Shown here: in pieces, positions 8,969 through 17,368 of the stretch | Numbering within the stretch: position 1 is the first letter of the stretch | Layout: every line of letters starts with the position of its first letter | NCBI GenBank assembly: GCA_002862705.1 | Contig: PKDU01000061.1 | Location: forward strand, 1-33,786 | Source of the DNA: Flavobacteriaceae bacterium | GTDB lineage: Bacteria; Bacteroidota; Bacteroidia; Flavobacteriales; Flavobacteriaceae | Direction: 5' to 3' | Length of the DNA: 33,786 nucleotides | Notes under the pieces: model-generated | Database searches by the model: none | What the model was told of the DNA's origin: nothing | What the model saw: the letters and a program-made list of their open reading frames with translations, nothing else | Translations under genes and position numbers: made by a program

Positions 8969-9456
8969 TATTGATTCATTTGGTTACGTGCCGCTTGGCG
9001 TTGTTGTTCTTTTATAGGATCAGCAGTAACCATTGTCTTGATACGAATGATATCACGACCACGTTCTGTATTATTGGTTAGGGTTACCGTTTTTGTTTGG
9101 TTGCCGGGCTTGTTGGCGGAATCAAACTTTACTTTTATATCTCTTGTCTCGCCGGGGGCAATTGGCGTATTTTTTGGGTATTCAGGTACCGTACATCCAC
9201 AGCTTCCACGCGCATCCAAAATCATAAGGTCGCTGTTTCCTGTATTGGTAAAGGAAAAAGAAGTTTCAACAACATCTCCCTCGTTTATGGTGCCAAAATC
9301 GTGTTCTGTTCTATCGAATGTCATTACGGGCAAATCCCCATTGGCTTCTTGTTTTGCTGCAGCTTCTGCAACATTTTCTTGTTTCACTTTCTTTGAGGCA
9401 CTCTGTGAGCAACCCAAGACAAATAGGGCAACTATGGCCAAAACAAATGGTTTCAT
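8968..9456 (-). CDS. DUF1573 domain lipoprotein
   Basis: A 162-residue exported protein of unknown function. The first residues (MKPFVLAIVALFVLGC) form a lipoprotein signal with the modified Cys at position 16. After a Lys/Ala/Glu-rich linker comes the DUF1573 beta-sandwich: FDRTEHDFGTINEGD, FSFTNTGNSDL, the SCGCTVPEYP Cys pair, and PGETRDIKVKFDS. The frame could be extended to a TTG at 9474, but the ATG at 9456 gives a standard signal and is preferred. It lies between nusB (29 bases upstream with this start) and yajC (1-base overlap), a gene order familiar from Bacteroidota. Confidence 0.88.
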   Translation of the reverse strand: MKPFVLAIVALFVLGCSQSASKKVKQENVAEAAAKQEANGDLPVMTFDRTEHDFGTINEGDVVETSFSFTNTGNSDLMILDARGSCGCTVPEYPKNTPIAPGETRDIKVKFDSANKPGNQTKTVTLTNNTERGRDIIRIKTMVTADPIKEQQRQAARNQMNQ

Positions 9457-9485
9457 TTTATATAATTTTTTCAAAAATAAACATA

Positions 9486-10418
9486 TTACTGCATTCCACG
9501 TACATTTTTGCGAATCCGTTTTTGCTTGGTCATGTCTTTTACCACATTGTCCAGCACACCGTTAATGAACATGCTGCTTTTTGGTGTGGCATATTCCTTC
9601 GCAATTTCCAAGTATTCGTTGATGGTAACATTAACCGGTATTGAAGGAAAATAAAACAACTCGGCCAAGGCCATGAGCAATAAGGTGAAATCCAATTCAG
9701 CAATACGATCCGAATCCCAATTTGGCGTTCGCCCTTTGATTTCCTCAATAAATTCAGGTTTATTGAGCACCACTTTTCTAAAAAGCTCCAGTGAGAATTT
9801 CCGATCCTCATCATCTTTATACAAAACAGTGATTATGGCATCGGGCTCAGCAACACGCTTCAAACTGTTTCGCACTATCGTATTGGCAAGTGGCGCATCA
9901 TCGACCCAAGAAATATTAACTTCTTCCATGAACTCGCCCAAGCGATCAAATGGAGCGATTACCGTGCTGAAAAGCTGCATTAAAAAATCTTGGTCTTGCG
10001 CTAAGCTTGTGGTCTCAGTCTTCAGGTATTCATCATAAATGGTTGAAGCAGTAATTTCATCCCAAACCAAACGTACATATTCGTCGTGATTTTTCCAGTA
10101 CGTAAGTTTGTGTTTTTTAACTTGTGCTGCTAGAGCCGCATTATCACACAGTGCCAAAAGCGCTTTGTTGCTAAAAAACTTGGGGTTCGTTTCATTTTCA
10201 TCTTCCTGAAGATGCTTCTTGGTGTTTTTCTCGTAGAGGGCATATCCACAAGCATGAAGCTCACGGAACAAATCAAGAAGTGTAATGTAGAGGAGGTAAA
10301 AATCCTGGCTGCTCTTCAAAATCCATGATTCTCCTGCTTTAAGGTTGTCTGTTGGGTCAAGTTGCTGCGCATATAATGCCTGCATGACTTTGGTACGTAA
10401 ATGACGACGTGTAATCAT
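9486..10418 (-). CDS. nusB: Transcription antitermination protein NusB
   Basis: NusB binds the boxA RNA with S10 and supports antitermination of rRNA operons. At 310 residues it is about twice the length of E. coli NusB, as usual in Bacteroidota. The N-terminus MITRRHLRTKVMQALYAQQ is the family start. The fold's C-terminal half is recognisable near residues 170-300 (NTIVRNSLKRV, WDSDRIAELDFTLLLMALAEL, PVNVTINEYLEIAKEYATPKSSMFINGVLDNV). The frame extends to 10442, but those eight residues overlap a -7 box (TATTTTTG, 10440-10447), which supports the start at 10418. First gene of the operon that ends with pyrD. Confidence 0.95.
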   Translation of the reverse strand: MITRRHLRTKVMQALYAQQLDPTDNLKAGESWILKSSQDFYLLYITLLDLFRELHACGYALYEKNTKKHLQEDENETNPKFFSNKALLALCDNAALAAQVKKHKLTYWKNHDEYVRLVWDEITASTIYDEYLKTETTSLAQDQDFLMQLFSTVIAPFDRLGEFMEEVNISWVDDAPLANTIVRNSLKRVAEPDAIITVLYKDDEDRKFSLELFRKVVLNKPEFIEEIKGRTPNWDSDRIAELDFTLLLMALAELFYFPSIPVNVTINEYLEIAKEYATPKSSMFINGVLDNVVKDMTKQKRIRKNVRGMQ

Positions 10419-10439
10419 GAATAAGAACGTTTGTTCCTG

Positions 10440-10447
10440 CAAAAATA
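10440..10447 (-). promoter_or_regulatory. -7 box of the nusB operon
   Basis: TATTTTTG matches TAnnTTTG exactly and predicts a leader of about 18 bases before the nusB ATG. A TTG lies further upstream than the usual spacing, so only the -7 box is strong. Confidence 0.5.
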
Positions 10448-10476
10448 AGGGATTTTAGATGATATGCTACACAAGA

Positions 10477-10507
10477 TTTGATGCAAAGAGCTAAAATCCT
10501 ATCTTCG
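10477..10507 (+). promoter_or_regulatory. Promoter of the ABC exporter gene
   Basis: TTTG (10477-10480), a 19-base spacer, then TATCTTCG (10500-10507), one base off TAnnTTTG. The predicted leader is about 10 bases before the TTG start at 10521. Confidence 0.6.
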
Positions 10508-10520
10508 TAAAAAATAATAT

Positions 10521-12278
10521 TTGCGCGCGCTTCAATATCTTAACCGTTATTTTAAGAAATATAAATTCCTATTACTATTAGGATTGCTATTTACTGTTTC
10601 CTCACGTGTGTTTGCCGTACTGGCCCCTAGCCTAGTCGGAGATTCGATTACGGCCATCGAGCAGTTTGTGCGAAGTGGAGAAACAGATTTGACCAACATC
10701 AAAAGACTGCTTTTAACCAACATTGCGCTAATTGTGGGTGCAGCACTTGTTTCTGGAATATTCACTTTTAGCATGCGCCAAACCATCATCAATGTTTCTA
10801 GGCATATTGAATATGACCTAAAAAACACGGTCTACAACCACTATCAAAAACTCTCTTTACGCTTTTACAAACAAAACCGCGTTGGTGACTTAATGAGTCG
10901 CATTAGTGAAGACGTATCTCGTGTGCGTATGTATGTAGGGCCAGCACTGATGTACAGCATCAACACGGTGACACTTTTTGTTATCGTGATCAGCTATATG
11001 ATAAGCGTAGCCCCTAAACTGACCTTATACACGCTCTTACCGCTTCCCATATTGTCTTTTCTTATATACCGACTGAGCAGGGCCATACACGAACGCAGCA
11101 CCCTAGTACAGCAAATGCTGTCGAAGCTGTCTACTTTTAGCCAAGAATCTTTTAGCGGAATCAATGTCATTAAATCTTATGCGATCGAGACAAATAGAAC
11201 CCATGAGATGGCAGCTATATCAAAGGAAAGCAAAACCAAAAACATGTCATTGGTACAGGTTCAAGCATGGTTTTTCCCGCTGATGATTTTACTGATTGGC
11301 ATCAGTAATGTCTTGGTTATTTTTATCGGAGGAAACCAATACATCAATGGGCAAATTGAGCTGGGGGTTTTAGCCGAATTTATTATTTACGTGAACATGC
11401 TCACCTGGCCCGTAGCAACTGTGGGTTGGGTAACCTCCATAGTGCAACAAGCAGAAGCTTCCCAAAAACGCATTAACGAATTTTTGGGCCAAGAACCCGA
11501 TATTCAAGACGGCATTAGTGCCAACAAAAAACCAGTAAATTTTGACATCCGTTTTGACAAGGTTAATTTTATGTATGACGATACCAGCATTCAAGCACTT
11601 AAGAACGTGTCCTTTAGTTTAGAGTCAGGGAAAACCTTAGCCATAATGGGCCCAACAGGATCTGGTAAAACAACACTTTTACAGCTATTATCCAAAACCT
11701 ATTTGCCCCATTCTGGCAAAGTGTCCTTGGGTGGTTTCGCCTTGGATGAATATACGCAAAAAGACATTCGTGAAATCATGGGTGTTGTGCCCCAACAGCC
11801 TTTTCTATTTTCAGATACCATAGCGCACAACATACGCTTTGGTAAACCCGATGCTACTGAACAAGAAATTGAAAAAGCGGCAAAACAAGCGGCGGTACAC
11901 AAAAACATTGTCGAATTTACAGCAGGCTATGAAACGATGCTTGGAGAACGAGGGATTACGCTCTCTGGTGGTCAAAAGCAACGGGTATCCATTGCACGTG
12001 CATTGATTAAAAATCCTAAAATTCTTTTGCTAGACGATTGCCTCTCAGCAGTTGATACGGAGACAGAAGAGGCAATTCTGAATGCCCTTAAAAAGAACAA
12101 CAAAGACGCTTCCACCATAATTGTTTGCCACCGGGTTTCATCGGCAAAAAATGCAGATTATATTCTGATACTCAAAGATGGGGAAATCGTCCAATACGGC
12201 ACACACAAAGACCTTGTTAGCCAAGCGGGATACTATAAAGAACTCTACGAAGAACAGCGCATAGAAGAAGAAATCTAA
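10521..12278 (+). CDS. ABC exporter, membrane and ATPase domains fused
   Basis: A 585-residue half-transporter of the multidrug/lipid exporter type, inner membrane. Residues 15-310 hold about six membrane helices; the ATPase domain follows. Walker A is GPTGSGKT (377-384), the Q-loop VPQQPF (424-428), the signature LSGGQ (481-485), Walker B ILLLDD (501-506) and the switch His537. The residue after Walker B Asp505 is Asp506, where the catalytic Glu normally sits; such sites are known from the weaker half of heterodimeric exporters, yet no partner gene is adjacent. The start must be TTG: a TAA is six bases upstream in frame and the next Met is at residue 85. The substrate is unknown. Confidence 0.9.
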   Translation: MRALQYLNRYFKKYKFLLLLGLLFTVSSRVFAVLAPSLVGDSITAIEQFVRSGETDLTNIKRLLLTNIALIVGAALVSGIFTFSMRQTIINVSRHIEYDLKNTVYNHYQKLSLRFYKQNRVGDLMSRISEDVSRVRMYVGPALMYSINTVTLFVIVISYMISVAPKLTLYTLLPLPILSFLIYRLSRAIHERSTLVQQMLSKLSTFSQESFSGINVIKSYAIETNRTHEMAAISKESKTKNMSLVQVQAWFFPLMILLIGISNVLVIFIGGNQYINGQIELGVLAEFIIYVNMLTWPVATVGWVTSIVQQAEASQKRINEFLGQEPDIQDGISANKKPVNFDIRFDKVNFMYDDTSIQALKNVSFSLESGKTLAIMGPTGSGKTTLLQLLSKTYLPHSGKVSLGGFALDEYTQKDIREIMGVVPQQPFLFSDTIAHNIRFGKPDATEQEIEKAAKQAAVHKNIVEFTAGYETMLGERGITLSGGQKQRVSIARALIKNPKILLLDDCLSAVDTETEEAILNALKKNNKDASTIIVCHRVSSAKNADYILILKDGEIVQYGTHKDLVSQAGYYKELYEEQRIEEEI

Positions 12279-12319
12279 TTGCTAAAGATTTGTACTTTAA
12301 TAAAACCAAATCTTTATTT

Positions 12320-12580
12320 ATGTCCAAAACTGAATACCAAAAAAGTGTCAGAGAGGGTTGCTTGCAAGCAGGCTCTAGACACTATTTTTTTGATGTGAAA
12401 GAAACAAAAGCCAAAGATTACTTCTTGGTGATTACCGAATCTAAAAAATCGCCGACAAACAATGCCGTGGTCAAACACAAAATCTTTATCTACAAAGAGC
12501 ACCTCGAAGGATTTCAATCGCTTTTAGCCGAATCCATTTCCTTTATTAAAAGGGAAAAAGGAGACGAGGTTATTCGATGA
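12320..12580 (+). CDS. DUF3276 / PUR-alpha-like nucleic-acid-binding protein
   Basis: An 86-residue protein of the bacterial PUR domain family (DUF3276), related to eukaryotic Pur-alpha; studied members bind single-stranded DNA or RNA. The core is clear: AGSRHYFFDVKETKAKDYFLVITESKK, then HKIFIYKEHLEGFQSLL. The frame is open back to a TTG at 12290, but the ATG at 12320 matches the family N-terminus better. It lies 41 bases after the ABC exporter gene and is probably read through from it; I see no good promoter in the gap. Confidence 0.82.
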   Translation: MSKTEYQKSVREGCLQAGSRHYFFDVKETKAKDYFLVITESKKSPTNNAVVKHKIFIYKEHLEGFQSLLAESISFIKREKGDEVIR

Positions 12581-12591
12581 TATTTTATCGC

Positions 12592-12599
12592 TATTTTTG
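12592..12599 (+). promoter_or_regulatory. -7 box for the thioredoxin-fold gene
   Basis: TATTTTTG matches TAnnTTTG exactly, with a predicted leader of about 8 bases before the ATG at 12611. No clear -33 element. Confidence 0.4.
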
Positions 12600-12610
12600 A
12601 AAAAAAAGAA

Positions 12611-13168
12611 ATGGCACGTACTCCTTCAAACATGTTGGCCTTGGGTACCCAAGCACCTGATTTTTCATTGCCTAATACCATAGATGGCAAAACACATAGT
12701 TTTGATAACTGCAGCGGAGCAAATGGCACCGTTGTGATGTTTATATGCAACCATTGTCCTTATGTCATCCATGTGATGGAAGGCATCACGGCCATGGCCA
12801 AAGCGTATCAAGACAAGGGGATTGGATTTGTAGCCATTTCCAGTAATGATGTGGTAAACTATCCCGACGACGATCCGGCATTGATGAAAGAAACAGCCGA
12901 AAAATACGGCTTTAGTTTTCCCTATTTATATGACGAAAGTCAAAGTGTAGCTAAAGAATATGATGCTGCTTGCACACCAGACTTTTACCTTTTTGATAGC
13001 AGAAAAAATTTGGTATACCGCGGTCAAATGGACAGCTCAAGACCTAAAAACGATTTGCCTGTAACAGGAAACGATCTGCGCGCCGCAATGGATGCCCTCC
13101 TTTCTGGAAAAATCATTGACACGCTTCAAAAGCCCAGTCTGGGTTGTAATATAAAGTGGAAAGTTTAG
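12611..13168 (+). CDS. Thioredoxin-fold (AhpC/TSA-like) redox protein
   Basis: A 185-residue cytoplasmic protein of the AhpC/TSA-redoxin group. The domain opens with [20 protein letters not shown] and carries a CXXC active site, Cys46-Asn-His-Cys49-Pro. [20 protein letters not shown] segment later holds the cis-Pro side of the fold, and the family tail [10 protein letters not shown] is intact. It is probably a thiol-disulfide oxidoreductase or peroxiredoxin-like protein; the CNHC motif favours the former. There is no signal peptide. The last four bases overlap the convergent immunophilin gene. The substrate is unknown. Confidence 0.85.
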   Translation: MARTPSNMLALGTQAPDFSLPNTIDGKTHSFDNCSGANGTVVMFICNHCPYVIHVMEGITAMAKAYQDKGIGFVAISSNDVVNYPDDDPALMKETAEKYGFSFPYLYDESQSVAKEYDAACTPDFYLFDSRKNLVYRGQMDSSRPKNDLPVTGNDLRAAMDALLSGKIIDTLQKPSLGCNIKWKV

Positions 13169-14097
13169 CTTACGCCTACCAATTCTACGTCAAAAATAAG
13201 GGTAGCACCTGGAGGAATTACACCACCTGCCCCTCTGGCGCCATAACCCAAGTCGCTAGGAACAACAAAACGCGCCTTGTCCCCTACAGATAACAGTTGA
13301 ATGCCTTCGTCCCAACCAGGAATTACTTGGCCTATTCCAAGTTTGAATTCAATGGGTTGATTTCGCTTATAAGATGAATCAAAAACAGTTCCGTCTAAGA
13401 GTTGTCCTTTGTAATGAACAGAAACCGTTTTCCCTTTTTCAGAAGCCACACCATCGCCGCGTTGAATAAACTGATAGCGCAGTCCCGAGGCTGTTTTTTC
13501 AAAACCAGCAGCAACTTTTTGAAGTGCTTTTTCTTGTGCTTCTTTAGCCTCACGTAAACGTTGTTCGCGACTGCCTTCAAAAACCCTAAAAGTTTCAACA
13601 GCATTAAAGGCTGCTGCTTCGTCGCCAATACGTTCAATAACAAGCGATTCAATACGATCGCCTTGCGCAACCTGATCAACCAAATCTTGACCTTCAACGA
13701 CAAAACCGAAAACGGTGTGTTTTCCATCTAACCAAGGTGTTTCGTTGTGGGTAATGAAAAACTGACTTCCATTGGTACCCGGTCCAGCATTTGCCATAGA
13801 CAAAACGCCAGGCTTGTCATGTTTTAGGTCTGGGTGGAATTCATCGTCAAATTGATAACCCGGGCCACCAACGCCAGTACCTTCTGGGCATCCGCCTTGA
13901 ATCATAAAATTTTCTATAACACGGTGAAAAGTCATGCCATCGTAGTAAGGGGTTCCTTGTGCCTTGTGAGAATTCTCGAGATTGCCTTCGGCTAGCGCAA
14001 CAAAATTACCAACCGTACCCGGTGTTTCTTTGTGTGTTAAACAAATTTTGATTGATCCTTTTGGTGTTGTGAAAACAGCGAATATACCTTCTTTCAT
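13165..14097 (-). CDS. Dual-family immunophilin: cyclophilin-FKBP fusion peptidylprolyl isomerase
   Basis: A 310-residue protein carrying two unrelated proline isomerase domains. Residues 5-165 are a cyclophilin: [19 protein letters not shown] with catalytic Arg59, [17 protein letters not shown], and [10 protein letters not shown] with Trp122. A charged helix (about 175-200, [18 protein letters not shown]) links it to an FKBP at 200-309 with pocket residues Tyr229, Phe239-Asp240, Val258-Ile259, Trp262, Tyr285 and Phe302. Both active sites look complete. No signal peptide, so it should be a cytosolic folding helper. This fusion order is known from some Flavobacterium and spirochaete species. 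A TATTTTCG box at 14117-14124 predicts a 16-base leader. Confidence 0.95.
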   Translation of the reverse strand: MKEGIFAVFTTPKGSIKICLTHKETPGTVGNFVALAEGNLENSHKAQGTPYYDGMTFHRVIENFMIQGGCPEGTGVGGPGYQFDDEFHPDLKHDKPGVLSMANAGPGTNGSQFFITHNETPWLDGKHTVFGFVVEGQDLVDQVAQGDRIESLVIERIGDEAAAFNAVETFRVFEGSREQRLREAKEAQEKALQKVAAGFEKTASGLRYQFIQRGDGVASEKGKTVSVHYKGQLLDGTVFDSSYKRNQPIEFKLGIGQVIPGWDEGIQLLSVGDKARFVVPSDLGYGARGAGGVIPPGATLIFDVELVGVS

Positions 14098-14136
14098 AAG
14101 TGCTTTTTGATGCCTGCGAAAATAGACATAAAAAGA

Positions 14137-16338
14137 TTAGTTTGCCACCTCACTCATGAATTTAATTCTAAAAATACGCAAATCGTCCTCTTCATATTCA
14201 CCATCAAATTCCTCAACGGCTTCTTGTATGTCGTTGTTTTCCGCTTCCATAAAGTATTCGTGAAGTTCTTCTTGCTGATCTTCATCAAAAAGATCGTCGA
14301 TTGCATATTGAATATTTACTTTAGTTCCAGCAAAAACAATGGTTTCCAGTTGGTCCAGAAAATTGGGAAGTTCCATTCCTTTGGCATCTGCAATATCACG
14401 AATAGGCAACTTCCTATCGATATTTTGAATAATAAACAGTTTAAGCGCTGAATTTGCACCCGTGGTTTTGATGACTAAATCTTCGGGTCTGGTGATGTCA
14501 TTATCCTTGACGTAGGAGTCAATTAAATCAATAAAGGGTTTGCCGAATTTATTGGCTTTCCCCTCACCTACTCCGTGAATGTTCTTTAACTCTTCAATAG
14601 TTATGGGATACTTAACAAGCATATCATTAATTGATGACTCTTCAAAGACGGCATACGGAGGAACATTAAACTTTTCTGCAACTTCTTTACGAAGCTTCAT
14701 CAGCATTTTTTGAAGCTTTACTTCAAAGGAGGCTGTTCTAGCAGGTGCAGCAACAGCAACACTGTTGTCATACAAATGATTTTCAGTCATCAAAAAGCTG
14801 TGTGGTTTTTCTAAAAAAGATAAGCTCTTTTCGTTTAGCTTAATCACGCCATAGGTTTCAATTTCCTTAGTAAGGTACCGCGCAACTAAAAGCTGTGATA
14901 ACAAGGCTTTCCAATAGGCTTGGTCCTTGGTGTTACCTGCGCCAAAAAGGGGATTTGATTGAATGCGATGCGATACCAAAATTGGCGTCTCTTTCCCTAC
15001 CATGATGTGAACCAACTCCTTGATTTTGTACTGCTCATTGGTATCTTTAATGGTTTGAATAATAAGCTCAACTTCTTTTTGTGCTTCCACTCTTGGCTTT
15101 GGGTTTCGTGCATTGTCGTCCATATCGGCACCTGCCCCGCTTACCGCGTCAAATTCCTCTCCAAAATAATGCAATATGAATTTACGCCTAGACATTGAAG
15201 TTTCGGCATAAGCCACCATTTCTTGCAATAAGGCATAGCCAACTTCTTGTTCTGCAAGTGGCTTTCCAGCCATAAATTTCTCTAATTTCTCGATATCTTT
15301 GTAGGCGTAAAAGGCCAAGCAATGGCCTTCGCCACCATCTCTACCCGCACGACCTGTTTCTTGGTAATAACTTTCAATACTTTTTGGGATATCGTGATGA
15401 ACAACAAAGCGAACGTCTGGCTTGTCTATACCCATACCAAAAGCGATAGTCGCAACGATAACGTCACAATCTTCCTTGAGAAAACTGTCTTGGTTGTGGA
15501 CCCTTTGTTTGGTGTCTAAACCTGCGTGATACGGCAAGGCATTAACACCATTGACTTGTAACATTTGTGCCAATTCCTCCACACGTTTGCGCGACAAACA
15601 ATAGACTATACCAGATTTGCCCTTATGGCTCTTTACAAAAGAAATGATATCTCGGTCTACTTGCGCTGTTTTTGGCCTTACTTCATAAAACAGATTAGGC
15701 CTATTAAAGGAAGCCAAATAGGTAGTGGCATCAGAAATATTAAGGTTCTTGAGTATGTCTTCTTGGACTTTAGGGGTTGCGGTTGCTGTCAATCCAATGA
15801 TGGGTATGTTGTCCCCTATGCGTTGCATAATGGATTTCAGGTTGCGGTACTCTGGCCTAAAATCGTGTCCCCATTCTGAAATGCAATGCGCTTCATCAAT
15901 GGCTAGAAAACTAATGGGAACCGTGCGTAAAAAAGCAACATAATCTTCTTTTGTTAGCGACTCTGGCGCTACATACAACAGTTTGGTCAAGCCCGAACTG
16001 ATGTCTTGCTTAACAATTTCGACCTGTGTTTTGCTCAAAGAGGAGTTTAAAACGTGTGCAATTCCATCGTTTTTGGAAATGCCGCGAATAGCATCCACCT
16101 GATTTTTCATTAAAGCTATGAGTGGGGAAACCACAATGGCTGTTCCTTGTTGCACAAGTGCAGGCAGTTGATAACACAGTGACTTACCGCCACCAGTGGG
16201 CATAATAACAAAAGTATTCTCTTTGTTGAACACACTTTTTATAACGTCTTCTTGTAATCCTCTGAACTCGTTAAAACCAAAAAAATTCTTTAAAGAGGCT
16301 TTTAAATCAAGCTCTTTGCCATCCACCTGTAGCTTCAT
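14137..16338 (-). CDS. recQ: ATP-dependent DNA helicase RecQ, zinc site replaced
   Basis: A 733-residue 3'-5' DNA helicase for recombination and repair. Helicase motifs are complete: FRGLQ (25-29), Walker A MPTGGGKS (46-53), DEAH (148-151), TATAT (184-188), and QETGRAGRDG (326-335). An HRDC domain is at about 537-612. The RecQ-Ct zinc segment is altered: after RRKFILHYFGEEF (384-396), where E. coli RecQ has its Cys cluster, the sequence reads DAVSGAGADMDDNARNP with no Cys. About 115 further residues follow HRDC, including a helical segment (PIRDIADAKGMELPNFLDQLE) and a very acidic tail. Its promoter faces kdsD's in the 61-base gap. Confidence 0.95.
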   Translation of the reverse strand: MKLQVDGKELDLKASLKNFFGFNEFRGLQEDVIKSVFNKENTFVIMPTGGGKSLCYQLPALVQQGTAIVVSPLIALMKNQVDAIRGISKNDGIAHVLNSSLSKTQVEIVKQDISSGLTKLLYVAPESLTKEDYVAFLRTVPISFLAIDEAHCISEWGHDFRPEYRNLKSIMQRIGDNIPIIGLTATATPKVQEDILKNLNISDATTYLASFNRPNLFYEVRPKTAQVDRDIISFVKSHKGKSGIVYCLSRKRVEELAQMLQVNGVNALPYHAGLDTKQRVHNQDSFLKEDCDVIVATIAFGMGIDKPDVRFVVHHDIPKSIESYYQETGRAGRDGGEGHCLAFYAYKDIEKLEKFMAGKPLAEQEVGYALLQEMVAYAETSMSRRKFILHYFGEEFDAVSGAGADMDDNARNPKPRVEAQKEVELIIQTIKDTNEQYKIKELVHIMVGKETPILVSHRIQSNPLFGAGNTKDQAYWKALLSQLLVARYLTKEIETYGVIKLNEKSLSFLEKPHSFLMTENHLYDNSVAVAAPARTASFEVKLQKMLMKLRKEVAEKFNVPPYAVFEESSINDMLVKYPITIEELKNIHGVGEGKANKFGKPFIDLIDSYVKDNDITRPEDLVIKTTGANSALKLFIIQNIDRKLPIRDIADAKGMELPNFLDQLETIVFAGTKVNIQYAIDDLFDEDQQEELHEYFMEAENNDIQEAVEEFDGEYEEDDLRIFRIKFMSEVAN

Positions 16339-16349
16339 CGTGGGTTTTG

Positions 16350-16357
16350 TACATTTG
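16350..16357 (+). promoter_or_regulatory. Candidate -7 box for kdsD-tatC-lptB
   Basis: TACATTTG matches TAnnTTTG. It predicts a leader of about 39 bases before the TTG start at 16400. There is no good -33 element, and it overlaps the early recQ leader on the other strand. Confidence 0.35.
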
Positions 16358-16362
16358 TAACC

Positions 16363-16393
16363 ACAATATACGTTAAAACTGTTTATATATCAA
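16363..16393 (-). promoter_or_regulatory. Candidate recQ promoter
   Basis: On the minus strand TTG (16391-16393), 20 bases, then TATATTGT (16363-16370). The -7 box is imperfect, but the spacing and the 21-base leader fit the other promoters here. Confidence 0.4.
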
Positions 16394-16399
16394 CATTAA

Positions 16400-17365
16400 T
16401 TGAACAAATCCAACCACATATTAAAAGTTGCAGCCGTTGTAATTGAGCAGCAATCCGAGGCCATAGCTGGATTGGCTCCTCAACTTAACAAAGATTTTGA
16501 ACACGTTGTTGATTGGGTCCATAAAGGCAATGGGCGTTTGGTACTTACGGGTATTGGCAAAAGCGCCATTATCGGCATGAAAATTAGCGCCACTCTAAAC
16601 TCTACGGGCACAAAAAGTATTTTTATGCATGCTGCCGATGCCATTCACGGGGATTTGGGCATGATAGAACAACAAGACATCGTGCTCTGTCTGTCTAAAA
16701 GCGGCACTAGTGCAGAAATTAAAACACTTGTCCCACTACTAAAAAATAGAGGGAATAAGCTAATTGGCATGACAGCCAACCCCACTTCTTTTCTTGCCCA
16801 AAATGCAGATGCAATCTTACATGTTGGCATACCAAAAGAAGCCGATCAATACAATTTAGCGCCAACCACAAGTACCACGGCACAGCTTGTTATGGGAGAT
16901 GCGCTGGCCATTTGCCTTATGGAGCTCTCCGGATTTAAGGCTGAAGATTTTGCGCGCTCACATCCAGGAGGTGCACTGGGCAAAGCATTGAATGTTCAAT
17001 TGGGACACTTACTACAGCCGCATAAAAAGCCAGCAGTTACTCCCGATACTACCATAAAAGCGGTTATCAACGAGATTTCAACCAAGCTAGTGGGTGCAAC
17101 AGCAGTTATCCAAGACAGTCAAGTTGTGGGTGTTGTAACAGATGGAGATTTGCGACGCATGATGCAAACGACCGGCGATTTTTCAAGGTTGAAAGCACAA
17201 GACATCATGGCAAAAAAACCCATTGTTTTAAGCAGTGACACCCTTGCAAAAGAAGCGTTAACGCTGATGCAAGAAAAAGAAATCAGTCAAATCATCGTTG
17301 TTGATGCCAATACCTACATGGGTATTGTGCATATTCACGACATTCTAAACGAAGGTATTTATTAG
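16400..17365 (+). CDS. kdsD: D-arabinose 5-phosphate isomerase (KdsD/KpsF/GutQ)
   Basis: It interconverts D-ribulose 5-phosphate and D-arabinose 5-phosphate, the first step towards Kdo for lipopolysaccharide. It has 321 residues: an SIS domain (about 35-195) and two CBS domains (about 203-260 and 268-320). Lys54 (GIGKSA), Glu106 (SAEIK), Glu147 (KEAD) and His188 (SHPGGALGK) correspond to the E. coli KdsD catalytic set Lys59, Glu111, Glu152 and His193 at a constant offset of five. The start is a TTG: a TAA sits immediately upstream in frame and the next Met is residue 60. First gene of a run with tatC (3-base gap) and lptB (9-base gap); lptB links it to LPS. Confidence 0.94.
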   Translation: MNKSNHILKVAAVVIEQQSEAIAGLAPQLNKDFEHVVDWVHKGNGRLVLTGIGKSAIIGMKISATLNSTGTKSIFMHAADAIHGDLGMIEQQDIVLCLSKSGTSAEIKTLVPLLKNRGNKLIGMTANPTSFLAQNADAILHVGIPKEADQYNLAPTTSTTAQLVMGDALAICLMELSGFKAEDFARSHPGGALGKALNVQLGHLLQPHKKPAVTPDTTIKAVINEISTKLVGATAVIQDSQVVGVVTDGDLRRMMQTTGDFSRLKAQDIMAKKPIVLSSDTLAKEALTLMQEKEISQIIVVDANTYMGIVHIHDILNEGIY

Positions 17366-17368
17366 TGT

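Noticed and set aside
10419-10442. Upstream start for NusB
   Set aside because: It adds eight residues that overlap an exact -7 box; the family N-terminus MITRRHLR begins at 10418.
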